Source: Streptomonospora sp. PA3
GTDB taxonomy: Bacteria; Actinomycetota; Actinomycetes; Streptosporangiales; Streptosporangiaceae
Assembly: GCF_009728995.1 (NCBI RefSeq)
Contig: NZ_VTZW01000016.1
Coordinates: 268,421-332,420 of the forward strand
Direction: 5' to 3'
DNA length: 64,000 nucleotides
Shown one piece after another: positions 10,219 to 18,572 of the stretch. Within the stretch, counting starts at the first letter, position 1; each line of letters starts with the position of its first letter. The notes below the pieces were generated by a model, which was not told the origin of the DNA, did not search any database, and was given only the letters and a program-made list of their open reading frames with translations. Both the position numbers and the translations under genes were made by a program.

Positions 10219-10449
10219 GTGACTGGAACCCTTGCCCCCACCCAGCCGCTGACGGCTGCTGACCGTTGCGACCGTTGTGGTGCGCAGGCGTACGTCCGAG
10301 TGGTTCTCAACTCCGGTGGCGAACTGCTGTTCTGCGCGCATCACATGCGTGAGCATGACGATTCGATCCGCAAGATCGCCTCGGAGATCCAGGACGAGAC
10401 CAGCCGACTGCAAGAGACGCCGGCCACGTCCGCCGATGAGGAGCGTTAG
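10219..10449 (+). CDS. DUF7455 small zinc-ribbon protein
   Basis: 76-residue protein with a compact putative zinc site: C17 and C20 (CDRCG), then C39-A-H-H and H46 (FCAHHMREH). The C-terminal third is polar and helical. Homologues are widespread in Actinobacteria next to hrdB and the second gyrase pair, as here; their function is unknown. GTG start with GAGGAAGG 5 nt upstream. A very strong intrinsic terminator follows at 10468. Confidence 0.85.
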   Translation: MTGTLAPTQPLTAADRCDRCGAQAYVRVVLNSGGELLFCAHHMREHDDSIRKIASEIQDETSRLQETPATSADEER

Positions 10450-10467
10450 TTCAATACGACAGGCCTG

Positions 10468-10506
10468 CGGCGGCGGCCCTCCCCCCGGGAGGGCCGCCGC
10501 CGTTTT
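10468..10506 (+). terminator. Intrinsic terminator after the DUF7455 gene
   Basis: Perfect 16-bp stem (10468-10483 with 10487-10502), 3-nt loop, followed by TTTT. The clearest rho-independent terminator in the window. It separates the convergent DUF7455 and GNAT genes and could act on both strands. Confidence 0.85.
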
Positions 10507-10576
10507 CGGCTCTGGTGCGGCCCGGCCCCACTCCGCCGCGTAACACGGCGCCTCCGCACGCGCCCGCCCGGAGTGC

Positions 10577-11404
10577 TCACTCCGCGGCCCGCGGTGAGAA
10601 CCGGCGGCGCGCCCAGGCTCTCATCGCCTGGTCCTCCTCGTTCCGCTCGGCCGCGATCGCCGCGTACTCCGCCTCCAGGGCCTCCTCCCGGATCGTTCCG
10701 GGGCCCACCCGGTAGCCGTAGGAGCACTCGTAGGTGAATCCCGCCCGCGAGTACACCCGCCGGGCCGCCGGGTTGTCCTCCTCCACCAGCAGGTACGACC
10801 GCGCCGCGCCCTTGTCGCGGGCCCAGCGCAGCAGTGCCTCCAACACGGCGCCGGCCAGTCCGCGGCCGCGCTCGGCCGGGCGGGTGGCCATGGCGAACAC
10901 GCCGGCCCACTCCCCGCTCACCACGACGCACCCCCGTGAGGCACCCGAGCGCTCCAGGGCGTAGCCCGCCGCGGGAATGCGGTCCAGGATGCGGTGCAGC
11001 GCCGGAACGCGCTCGGGACCCTGCCCTGCGGCCGACCACAGCTTTCGCCAGGCCCCGTCGGGCCGGGGTGCCACGGCCACATCGCCGCCGCCGGGGACCG
11101 GCGGGCGCTCCCCCAGGTCGCGCACCATCACCATCGCGGCGCGCTGCACGCCGTAGCCGCGCCGGGCCAGGCGCTCGTCGAGGTCGTCGTCGCCCGGCCA
11201 GATCTGCACGCAGGGCTCCAGGCCCCGCTCGCGGTAGAAGTCCTCGACCGCCTCGACCGGCGCGCCGGGTTCCAGGCACACCGCCGAGTTCGCGCGCCGC
11301 GTCACCCCCTCGCTGAAGGACAGCCGCCAGCCCGAGCGCACCTCGACCTCGGCGGCGGGCCAGTCCGCCGCAACCCGCTGCGCCCACCACGCCCCTGACC
11401 GCAC
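10577..11404 (-). CDS. GNAT-family N-acetyltransferase
   Basis: Acetyl-CoA-dependent acyltransferase of unknown substrate, 275 residues. The GNAT core is in the C-terminal half. The cofactor loop is ERGRGLAGAVLEALL near residue 185, followed by LLVEEDNPAARRVYSRAGF, the usual beta5/alpha4 signature. The N-terminal 110 residues form a less conserved, GNAT-like half, as in two-domain members. GTG start with GGGAGG at suitable spacing. Monocistronic; transcribed toward the terminator at 10468. Confidence 0.82.
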   Translation of the reverse strand: MRSGAWWAQRVAADWPAAEVEVRSGWRLSFSEGVTRRANSAVCLEPGAPVEAVEDFYRERGLEPCVQIWPGDDDLDERLARRGYGVQRAAMVMVRDLGERPPVPGGGDVAVAPRPDGAWRKLWSAAGQGPERVPALHRILDRIPAAGYALERSGASRGCVVVSGEWAGVFAMATRPAERGRGLAGAVLEALLRWARDKGAARSYLLVEEDNPAARRVYSRAGFTYECSYGYRVGPGTIREEALEAEYAAIAAERNEEDQAMRAWARRRFSPRAAE

Positions 11405-11676
11405 CCGCGCCTCCCGCCGATCGGCTCCGCTTCCCCTTCCCGCCGGTCCGCGTCCGCGAATCGGCAGGAGCCCACGCTACGGCGCGCACCGGCGGAGGGC
11501 CACGGGAATTCGGGAAGTCCGGCGGCGCCGGCCGAGGGCGGTTTGCGCCATGCGGATCGGCGTGCGCGGGGCGAACACGCAAGCGTCCTATTCTGGTCTC
11601 CGGGCCGATGCGGCGGACCGATCCCGCCTTGGCCCTCACCTGCCTGATTCCTGTCCGCGATCCGGGAAGAGTCCGC

Positions 11677-12474
11677 ATGCTGATCCTGCTGCCGCCGTCC
11701 GAGGGCAAGGCCGTGCACGGAGACGGGCCGCCGGTGGACGCGGGGGCGCTGGCCCTGCCGGAGGTCGCGCAGGCGCGGGAGGCGGTGCTGGAGCGACTGC
11801 AGGAGCTGTGCCGCGGACCCGAGGAGGCGGCGCGCGAGGTACTGGGGCTGTCGGCGGCCCAGGGCGAGGCCGTGCGGCGCAACCGGGCGCTGGCCGACGC
11901 GCCGACGCTGCGCGCCGCCGACCTCTACACCGGCGTGCTCTACGACCGCCTCGCCCTGCCCGGCCTGCTGGACTCCCCCGCCGCCGGCCGCGCCGCGGAG
12001 TCGGTGCTGATCTTCTCCGGGCTGTGGGGCGTGCTCGCCCCCGGCGACCGGGTGCCGCCCTACCGGCTGTCGATGGGTGTGCGGCTGCCGGGCGTGGGAC
12101 CGCTGGGAGCGTTCTGGCGCGCCCAGCTCAGCGACCTGCTGGACAAGCGCGCCGAGGGCCGGGTGGTGGTCGACTGCCGGTCCGCTGCCTACACCGCCGC
12201 GTGGCGCCCCGGCGGCGCGGCCGCCGAGCGCACCGTCTCGGTGCGGGTGCTGCGCGAGACCGGCACCGGCGCGGCGGCGAAACGCGGTGTCGTCAGCCAC
12301 ATGGCCAAGGCCGCCCGCGGTACGATCGCCCACAGCCTGCTGGCCGAGGGCGCGGACCCGCGCACGCCCGCTGAGGTCGCCGAGGCGCTCAACGGCCTCG
12401 GCTACACCGCCGAGCTGCGCGCGCCCGAGCGCCGCGGCCGGCCGTGGACGCTGGACGTGATCGAGCGCGCTTAG
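11677..12474 (+). CDS. yaaA: Peroxide stress protein YaaA (DUF328)
   Basis: 265 residues. Begins with the family signature MLILLPPSEGK and contains FSGLWGVLAPGDRVPPYRL and GRVVVDCRS blocks typical of YaaA. In E. coli the protein lowers free intracellular iron during peroxide stress; the exact biochemistry here is not shown. Start chosen because YaaA proteins begin MxILLPPSEGK; an in-frame ATG at 11608 would add 23 residues without homology. GGGAAGAG lies upstream. Its stop codon TAG is immediately followed by the hairpin repeat element starting at 12476. Confidence 0.88.
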   Translation: MLILLPPSEGKAVHGDGPPVDAGALALPEVAQAREAVLERLQELCRGPEEAAREVLGLSAAQGEAVRRNRALADAPTLRAADLYTGVLYDRLALPGLLDSPAAGRAAESVLIFSGLWGVLAPGDRVPPYRLSMGVRLPGVGPLGAFWRAQLSDLLDKRAEGRVVVDCRSAAYTAAWRPGGAAAERTVSVRVLRETGTGAAAKRGVVSHMAKAARGTIAHSLLAEGADPRTPAEVAEALNGLGYTAELRAPERRGRPWTLDVIERA

Positions 12475-12475
12475 G

Positions 12476-12750
12476 CCGTGTTTAAGAACAGCGGGGGCGC
12501 TGGCTTTCCAGGAACCCACCGGGCACCACCCGGTGCGGGCACCATCGAGTTGCGGCAATGGGTGCGCCTCGCGTAGCGCGAGCACAGCTTGCCGCCGAGC
12601 GCACGGCGCACTTTTTGTGCTGGAGTCCCGCCATCGATGGTGCGGTTCCACCTGCGAAGAACTGCGTGCGCTCGGCGGCAAGCTGGCGTCAGCGCTTCGC
12701 GCAACCCAGCCCCATTGCCGCAACCTCCTGTGGTGACCGACTTCTTAAAC
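12476..12750. repeat. Long imperfect hairpin, MITE-like, abutting the yaaA stop
   Basis: Nested inverted repeats: GTTTAAGAA at 12480-12488 with its complement at 12742-12750; a perfect 14-bp pair (12549-12562 with 12711-12724); and a perfect 20-bp pair (12586-12605 with 12665-12684) around a central CCATCGATGG at 12631-12640. The left end GGCCGTGTTT matches the ends of the element at 1993-2262. The 14-bp arm (TGCGGCAATGGG) recurs at 21216-21276. No coding capacity. As it begins at the yaaA stop it may also terminate that transcript. Confidence 0.65.
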
Positions 12751-13320
12751 AGGACGTAGGCCGCGCCCTTCTCTGCCCCGGTCGCAGGAGCCGGACGGGC
12801 GAGGTCCGCTCCGGCCGCCGCAAGATATAACGAACTGGTCTCAGCGCTTTATCTCGGCCATACACGGCGCCCGGCATGATTGTCGGCGTCGGATGAGGAA
12901 GTTGTGCGCAAGCGGACGCATGGCCCCGGAGCTCCCCGGGAAGTCGCCACGAGAACGGGGAGTCGGCCGCAGGCCGGCGTCGCGGATGCGTTCCGGGCCG
13001 GTCCCCGTGGTCAGGAGGGACCGGCCCGGCCGACAGCCGAAGGGCGCGCTCCTCGGCGGCAGCCCCTCTTGCCGTCCGCGCCCGCCTCGAACGCCGACCG
13101 GCCGCAGGAGGACCGCATCGGCGCCCACGACGCACGAACGACACGGAGCATGGACCACGCCACACGACATCCAGCAGCGGCGCCGCCTGCGCCGAACCGC
13201 CGCCCACGCGGGCGCGCGGCCCGGTGCGCGCCGCAGCGGCGCGCGCACCGGGGCACACCGGTCTCGGGGCGCCGGTGGGCGTGCCGGTCGGGTGCGCAGC
13301 GCGGGTACGCCGCGGCGGAC
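12751..13320. other. 570-bp noncoding region downstream of rpoD
   Basis: Between the hairpin element and the rpoD stop. Open frames on the plus strand here run into the antisense of rpoD and are not credible genes. A patch at 12820-12870 (ATATAACG, TTTATC) is relatively A+T-rich but has no clear promoter. A hairpin at 13220-13251 probably serves rpoD. Confidence 0.5.
13220..13251 (-). terminator. Candidate terminator hairpin for rpoD
   Basis: 11-bp G+C-rich stem (13221-13231 with 13241-13251), 9-nt loop, about 70 bp beyond the rpoD stop. No T-tract. Confidence 0.4.
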
Positions 13321-15129
13321 TCAGTCGAGGTAGTCGCGCAGCACCTGGGAACGCGACGGGTGGCGCAGCTTCGACATGGTCTTACTCTCTATCTGCCGGA
13401 TGCGCTCGCGCGTCACACCGTAGACCTTCCCGATCTCGTCGAGGGTCTTGGGCTGGCCGTCGGTGAGACCGAAGCGCATCGAGACCACGCCGGCCTCGCG
13501 CTCGGACAGGGTGTCCAGCACCGAGTGCAGCTGCTCCTGCAGCAGGGTGAAGCTGACGGCCTCGCCCGGCTGGATCGCCTCGGAGTCCTCGATGAGGTCC
13601 CCGAACTCGGAGTCGCCGTCCTCGCCCAGCGGGGTGTGCAGCGAGATCGGCTCGCGCCCGTACTTCTGCACCTCGACGACCTTCTCGGGGGTCATGTCGA
13701 GTTCCTTGGCCAGCTCCTCGGGCGTCGGCTCGCGGCCCAGGTCCTGCAGCATCTGGCGCTGCACCCGCGCCAGCTTGTTGATGACCTCGACCATGTGCAC
13801 CGGGATGCGGATGGTGCGCGCCTGGTCGGCCATCGCCCTGGTGATCGCCTGGCGGATCCACCACGTGGCGTAGGTGGAGAACTTGAAGCCCTTGGTGTAG
13901 TCGAACTTCTCGACCGCGCGGATCAGGCCCAGGTTGCCCTCCTGGATGAGGTCCAGGAACAGCATGCCGCGGCCGGTGTAGCGCTTGGCCAGCGAGACGA
14001 CCAGGCGCAGGTTCGCCTCAAGCAGGTGCTTCTTGGCCCTGCCGCCGTCCTCGGCGATCCACTCCAGCTCGTCGCGGAACTCCTGGGTGAGCGAGTCGCC
14101 CTCGTCGGCGAGCTTCTCCTCGGCGAACAGGCCGGCCTCGATGCGCTTGGCGAGTTCGACCTCCTGCTCGGCGTTGAGCAGCGCGACGTTTCCTATCTGC
14201 TTCAGGTAGTCCTTGACCGGGTCGGCGGTGGCGCCGGCGGCCACGACCTGGGCGGCGGGGGCGTCGTCGTCATCGTCGTAGAGGACGAACGCCTCGTCCT
14301 CGGAGGTGTTGGCCGCGGCCTTCTCCGGGATGCCGACGGACTCGGGCTTGACCCCGGAGCCGGCGACCGGCCCCTCGGCGGGCGCGAGGCGGTCGTCGGG
14401 GTCCTCGACGAGCTCCAGCTCGACGCCGGTCTCCTCGAAGTCGTCGTCGGTCGCCTCGAGCTCCAGGTCCTGGTCCTCGGCGACCTCCAGCCCGGTGTCC
14501 TCGTCCTGGTCGGCCTTCCCCTCGGACTGGGCGGGCCCGGTCGCGGGGGCGGCGGCCGCCGGGGCGGCGGAGTCCGCACCCTCGGCGGTCTTGGCCGCGG
14601 ACTTGGCCTTGGTCTTCTTGGTGCCGGCGGCGGACTTGGCCGTGGAGCCGGCGGCGCTCTTGCGAGCCGGCTTGGGGGCCGGCTCGGCGCTCGCCGCGGC
14701 GTCCTCGTCGGGCCGGGCCTCCTGGACCGCGGCCGCGCGCTTCTTCGGCGCGGTCGCGGCGGCGGCCGGCGAGGCGGAGTCGACGACCGCCGTGACGGTG
14801 TCGGTCTGCTCCTGGGCCGCAGCGGCACGCTTGGCCTTGGGGGCGGTCTCGGCGGGCTTCTTGGGGGCCTCGCGCTTGCGGCGCGCAGCGGACTTGCGGC
14901 GCGACGGCGCGGACTCCTCGGCACCCACGACCAGGGTCACGCCCTCTTTGGTCAGGCTGCGAAGCACGGCCTGGGCCTGCGACATGGGAATGTCGGCCTC
15001 TTCAAAGGCACGGCGCACGTCCTCGGGCTCAAGGTACCCCTGGGACCGCCCACGCTCGATCAACTGCTGGATGACGGGCTCGTGCAGCGAGTCCGGCTGC
15101 TTAGAGCGGGTCGAACTGGCAGGTGACAC
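13321..15129 (-). CDS. rpoD: Principal RNA polymerase sigma factor (RpoD/HrdB)
   Basis: Primary sigma-70 factor directing housekeeping transcription; 602 residues from the GTG at 15129. That start gives 5-nt spacing to GAGAGG; a GTG two codons earlier overlaps the ribosome-binding site. Region 1.1-like sequence covers residues 13-70. Next comes a long low-complexity stretch, first Ala/Lys-rich and then strongly acidic, typical of actinobacterial HrdB. Region 2 has [18 protein letters not shown], then [14 protein letters not shown], the -10 recognition helix. The C-terminal region 4 helix-turn-helix ([19 protein letters not shown]) reads the -35. The PP2C phosphatase gene lies upstream on the same strand. 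Confidence 0.96.
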   Translation of the reverse strand: MSPASSTRSKQPDSLHEPVIQQLIERGRSQGYLEPEDVRRAFEEADIPMSQAQAVLRSLTKEGVTLVVGAEESAPSRRKSAARRKREAPKKPAETAPKAKRAAAAQEQTDTVTAVVDSASPAAAATAPKKRAAAVQEARPDEDAAASAEPAPKPARKSAAGSTAKSAAGTKKTKAKSAAKTAEGADSAAPAAAAPATGPAQSEGKADQDEDTGLEVAEDQDLELEATDDDFEETGVELELVEDPDDRLAPAEGPVAGSGVKPESVGIPEKAAANTSEDEAFVLYDDDDDAPAAQVVAAGATADPVKDYLKQIGNVALLNAEQEVELAKRIEAGLFAEEKLADEGDSLTQEFRDELEWIAEDGGRAKKHLLEANLRLVVSLAKRYTGRGMLFLDLIQEGNLGLIRAVEKFDYTKGFKFSTYATWWIRQAITRAMADQARTIRIPVHMVEVINKLARVQRQMLQDLGREPTPEELAKELDMTPEKVVEVQKYGREPISLHTPLGEDGDSEFGDLIEDSEAIQPGEAVSFTLLQEQLHSVLDTLSEREAGVVSMRFGLTDGQPKTLDEIGKVYGVTRERIRQIESKTMSKLRHPSRSQVLRDYLD

Positions 15130-15432
15130 AAACACCTCTCGAACGGACGTGTGGCGAGATTGCTGGACCCGGCGGCCCTATGAGCCGCGAGGGGAGAGCC
15201 GCGCCCCCTCCTCGCTCCTGCCCGGGATCATCCCCGCCTGGCCGACGGGGACACCGACTTGTTTTCAGCGTATGCGCCCTCTCTAGCGTTTGGGCACATC
15301 CGCCCAGTAGGATTTTCCCGCTCTGTGCGCGGATCCAACCCCACCGTCGGGTCCTCGAACCCACCCCCCGCCGGAGCGGGGCTGATGGCTCCTCCACCTT
15401 AGGCAAAGTGTCGGACTTCTTCGTACGGTCTC
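15130..15432. other. rpoD upstream region
   Basis: 303 bp between the phosphatase stop and the rpoD start, both leftward. It must hold the rpoD promoter. Candidate elements near 15258-15275 on the minus strand are not convincing. No gene seen. Confidence 0.5.
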
Positions 15433-17520
15433 CTACTCCGGTGCGCTCTCGATCACCGGAAGGTGGACGGCGAGCAGCGTGACGTCGTCGTCCTGCTCAT
15501 ACCCTGCGAGCATGCCCTCAACAAGGTACTGGAGCATGTGCTGTGGATCGCCCACCACCTCCGGCCGCGCCTGGGATGCTACGGTGACCAGCTCGTCGAG
15601 ACCGGAGGCGACTGCACGCTTTCGGTTCTCAACAAGTCCATCGGAATAGAGCACCACGGTGTTACCGGGCTGGACGAAAAACTTGTGGTGGCCCCGCTCG
15701 GAACTGATTCCCAGCGGAGTGTCGGGTTCGGTCTCCAGCAGCCAGGGACCGGCGCGCTCGGTGACAACCAGCGGCGGCAGGTGCCCGGCGTTGCTCAGGT
15801 CGATCTGGCCGGTCTCGGGGTCGAGTACGAAGTAGACCAGCGTGGTGACCTGGTCGGCGGCCTCGGTGGCGTCGAACATCCGGTCCAGGCCGGTGAGCAC
15901 GTCGGCGGGCTCGGGCATGCTGAAGGCCAGCGCGCGCAGCGCGTTGCGCACCCGGCTCATGCCCGTGGCCGCCTTGATGCCCTTGCCCATGACGTCGCCG
16001 AGGACGCCGGCGATGCGGCCGTCGGGCAGCGGGAACGCGTCGTACCAGTCTCCGCCGACCTGCACGTGCTGGGTGCCCGAGCGGTAGAACGCCTGCATCC
16101 GGATGCCCTTGACCTTGGGCAGGTCCTCGGGCAGCAGGCTGGTCTGCAGCGCCTCGGCCGTGCGGTGCTCGCGCTCGAAGAGCTTGGCCCGCTCCAGGGC
16201 CAGGGCGCACTGGCCGGCGAGGGCCTCCAGGAAGACCTTCTCCTCGTCGGAGATGTCGCGGGTGGCGGAGAAGGTGAAGCGCAGCGCGCCGATGGGCTGG
16301 CCGGCGCTGAGCAGGGGCAGGGCGACCCAGGCGCGCTCGTCGGTGGAGCGCAGGAACTCCAGCGCCTCGGGCTCGGCCTCGTCCTCCAGCAGCGCCCGCA
16401 GCTCGGCGGGGTTGCCGGCGATGAACGGCCGGCGCTCGCGGACCGCGAACTCCATGGTCGCCGGGCAGTCGGTGACCGGGCGGGCGCCGGAGCGGGCGAC
16501 GGGGTCGTCGCTGAGCATGTGCAGCCGCAGGTCGTCGCGGTCGAGCTCGCCCACCGTGGTGGAGTCGGCGCCCACGGCCGACTGGCCGATCTCCGCCATG
16601 GCCTGGACGACCTCGCCCACCGTCAGCGCCTCGGCGAGGTCGGCGGTCGCCTTCTGCAGCCGCACGGTGCGCAGCGCGGCCTCGCCCAGCTGCTGGGTGA
16701 GGCGCTGGCGCATGTCGTCGGCCTCGTGCTGGGTGGTGATGTCGCTGTGCGCGCCCACCCACTCCATCAGCGCTTCGCCGCGCATGATGGGCACCGCCCG
16801 CGAGCGGTAGTAGCGGAAGTCGCCGGACTGGGTGCGCACCCGGAAGATCTCGTCGAAGGTGGTGCGGTCGGCGACCGCGTCGTTCCAGGCGCGCTCGACC
16901 TGGCCGCGGTCGTCGGGGTGGGCGGCGTCGAGCCAGCCGCGGCCCAGGTACTGCTCGGCGGTCTGGCCGGTGATGGTGCGCCACTGCGGGCAGTCCTCGC
17001 GCACCTCTCCGTCGGCGTCGGCGGTCCACACGACCTGGTTGGTGGCGGTGAGCAGGGACCGGTAGCGCTCCTCGGTACGCCGCAGCGCGACCTCGGCCCG
17101 ATGGCGGTCGGAGAGGTCGACGGCGATCAGCGCCACTCCGTCGACCGCGCCGTCGCTGCGGGCGGGGTACCAGGCCAGCGACCACTGCCGCTGCTCGCCG
17201 GTGCCGTCGGGCTCGCCGCCGGCGAGGCGGTGGTCGCTGTTGACCACGCCCTCCCCGGCGAGGACTGCGGAGATCGCCGCCTCGTGCGCGTCGGCGTCGG
17301 CCGCCGGCAGCACGTCGGCGGGGGTGCGGCCGCGGCACTGGGCCTCGTCGATCCCGTAGATCGCGGCCAGGGCCCGGTTCACCCGCTGGAACCTGCCCGC
17401 CTGGTCGAAGAAGGCGAACCCGATCGGGGCCTCCCGCAGCAGCGTCTCCAGCAGGGCGGAGTCGACGGGGCCCAGTTCGGACATGCGAGGGGGCGGGACG
17501 GACGTCTCGGTGCTCAACAA
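15433..17520 (-). CDS. PAS-PAS-GAF sensor with SpoIIE-type PP2C phosphatase
   Basis: Soluble sensor phosphatase, 695 residues, likely dephosphorylating an anti-sigma-factor antagonist (RsbU-type partner switching). PAS 1 covers about residues 20-140, PAS 2 about 150-270 (the HPDD segment is typical) and a GAF domain about 290-445. The catalytic domain, from about 480 to the end, has GGDWYDAF, GDVMGKG, NAGHLPPL and YSDGLVE with the metal-binding Asp residues. No kinase domain or transmembrane helix. GGAGG sits 5 nt before TTG at 17520; TTG at 17517 or ATG at 17484 are alternatives. It lies just upstream of rpoD, but no anti-sigma or antagonist gene is adjacent. Confidence 0.88.
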   Translation of the reverse strand: MLSTETSVPPPRMSELGPVDSALLETLLREAPIGFAFFDQAGRFQRVNRALAAIYGIDEAQCRGRTPADVLPAADADAHEAAISAVLAGEGVVNSDHRLAGGEPDGTGEQRQWSLAWYPARSDGAVDGVALIAVDLSDRHRAEVALRRTEERYRSLLTATNQVVWTADADGEVREDCPQWRTITGQTAEQYLGRGWLDAAHPDDRGQVERAWNDAVADRTTFDEIFRVRTQSGDFRYYRSRAVPIMRGEALMEWVGAHSDITTQHEADDMRQRLTQQLGEAALRTVRLQKATADLAEALTVGEVVQAMAEIGQSAVGADSTTVGELDRDDLRLHMLSDDPVARSGARPVTDCPATMEFAVRERRPFIAGNPAELRALLEDEAEPEALEFLRSTDERAWVALPLLSAGQPIGALRFTFSATRDISDEEKVFLEALAGQCALALERAKLFEREHRTAEALQTSLLPEDLPKVKGIRMQAFYRSGTQHVQVGGDWYDAFPLPDGRIAGVLGDVMGKGIKAATGMSRVRNALRALAFSMPEPADVLTGLDRMFDATEAADQVTTLVYFVLDPETGQIDLSNAGHLPPLVVTERAGPWLLETEPDTPLGISSERGHHKFFVQPGNTVVLYSDGLVENRKRAVASGLDELVTVASQARPEVVGDPQHMLQYLVEGMLAGYEQDDDVTLLAVHLPVIESAPE

Positions 17521-18147
17521 TGACACCTCCGGGGTCCTTTCCCCCGTTCGAGGGGACTCGCCTGGGCGAGCGCCAGAAGCTTAACCAATGCGGGCCGGGC
17601 ACCTGTGGAGGTGGAGGCCGCCGGCGTCCACGTCCCACCGGTCCACCGGTGGTCGCGCCGATCACTCCCTATCGTCCATGACACACCGGCGACATGCGAT
17701 CCCTGCCGTGAAATCCCGCGCGGGGCCGAGCCGGGACCGCCACCGCATCAGCATAGGCCACAACCGCATCGACTCGCCGAGACGGGGGACAGCGGAAAGT
17801 CAGCGGCCATAGCGGATGGTAAATAATACGCCGAAGCGTCCATCGTAGGCTCGTGTCCGCCGTTTCGGACGGCCTTTTCCGAATCAGTTGCTGTTTGCGC
17901 TGGCTAAAGCCGTGAAATCCGATCTGCACCCTACGCCGTCCGGTGTCCGAAACGGGGCCGCAACATCGCCCGCAGCATCGCTGCCGCTCCCCGGTCTTCG
18001 TCGGTACAGCTCGCGCACACACCGCTCCAGCGCCGCGCAAAACCTCGTTAAGGCCGCCCGTTGGAGGGGTTGACACCCCGCCACAACGAAGTGAAATGGA
18101 TTGTGGTCGCCGTCCAGACCAAAGCCAGCGAGGGGGCGTGAGCGAGG
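17521..18147. other. 627-bp intergenic region, comparatively A+T-rich
   Basis: Between the phosphatase start (leftward) and a small rightward gene. The segment 17815-17910 (GGTAAATAATACG, TTGCTGTTTGCG) is the most A+T-rich stretch nearby and probably contains promoters. A weak hairpin (GTCCG/CGGAC) sits near 17855. No supported gene. Confidence 0.45.
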
Positions 18148-18405
18148 ATGCTGCAAACGTATCCAGTGGGTGATCTGCAACGTATCGCCGGGCGGCTGCA
18201 CGACGAGTTCGCCGCCCTGTCCCACCGATGCGTCGAACGCTGTGTCCACGACACCTGGAAGTGCGCCGAGCACCTCGGTTACCGGGTGACCCCCGGACTG
18301 GTGGAGCGCGTCGCACGCGAACACCTGCAGGCCATGGTCAAGTCCGCGCCGCCATCCGGGCTCATCGCACCGCCGCGGACCCACGGCCACGACAGGCTGG
18401 CCTGA
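18148..18405 (+). CDS. Small three-helix-bundle dimerisation-type protein
   Basis: 85 residues. The pattern of a helix with RLHDEF, then VERCVHDTW, then TPGLVERVAREHLQAM resembles the small actinobacterial three-helix-bundle dimerisation domain proteins of unknown function. No signal or membrane segment. ATG follows GAGCGAGG closely. Codon bias is good over the first 60 codons. It could be a small protein-interaction module; partner unknown. Confidence 0.6.
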   Translation: MLQTYPVGDLQRIAGRLHDEFAALSHRCVERCVHDTWKCAEHLGYRVTPGLVERVAREHLQAMVKSAPPSGLIAPPRTHGHDRLA

Positions 18406-18559
18406 CCGGCCGCTCCGCCCTCCTCCCGCACCGCCCCGCCCCGCGCCCCCGGCGCGGGGCGGCGGGCGTGTGCGCCCCCGCCGCCCCGGGCGCACGGGCC
18501 GCGAGCCCCCGCGCCCGCGGAGATCACCGCCGACACCCGGGCCGGCGCCGCGCGTGCCC

Positions 18560-18565
18560 TAGGCT
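18560..18565 (+). promoter_or_regulatory. -10 hexamer, leaderless promoter
   Basis: TAGGCT, 7 nt before the GTG at 18573, with no ribosome-binding site. No strong -35. Confidence 0.45.
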
Positions 18566-18572
18566 CTGTGGG

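Noticed and set aside
12880-15126. 748-residue open frame on the plus strand
   Set aside because: It is the antisense of rpoD; Val/Leu/Gly/Asp-rich translation typical of reverse-complemented high-G+C coding sequence, with no family resemblance.
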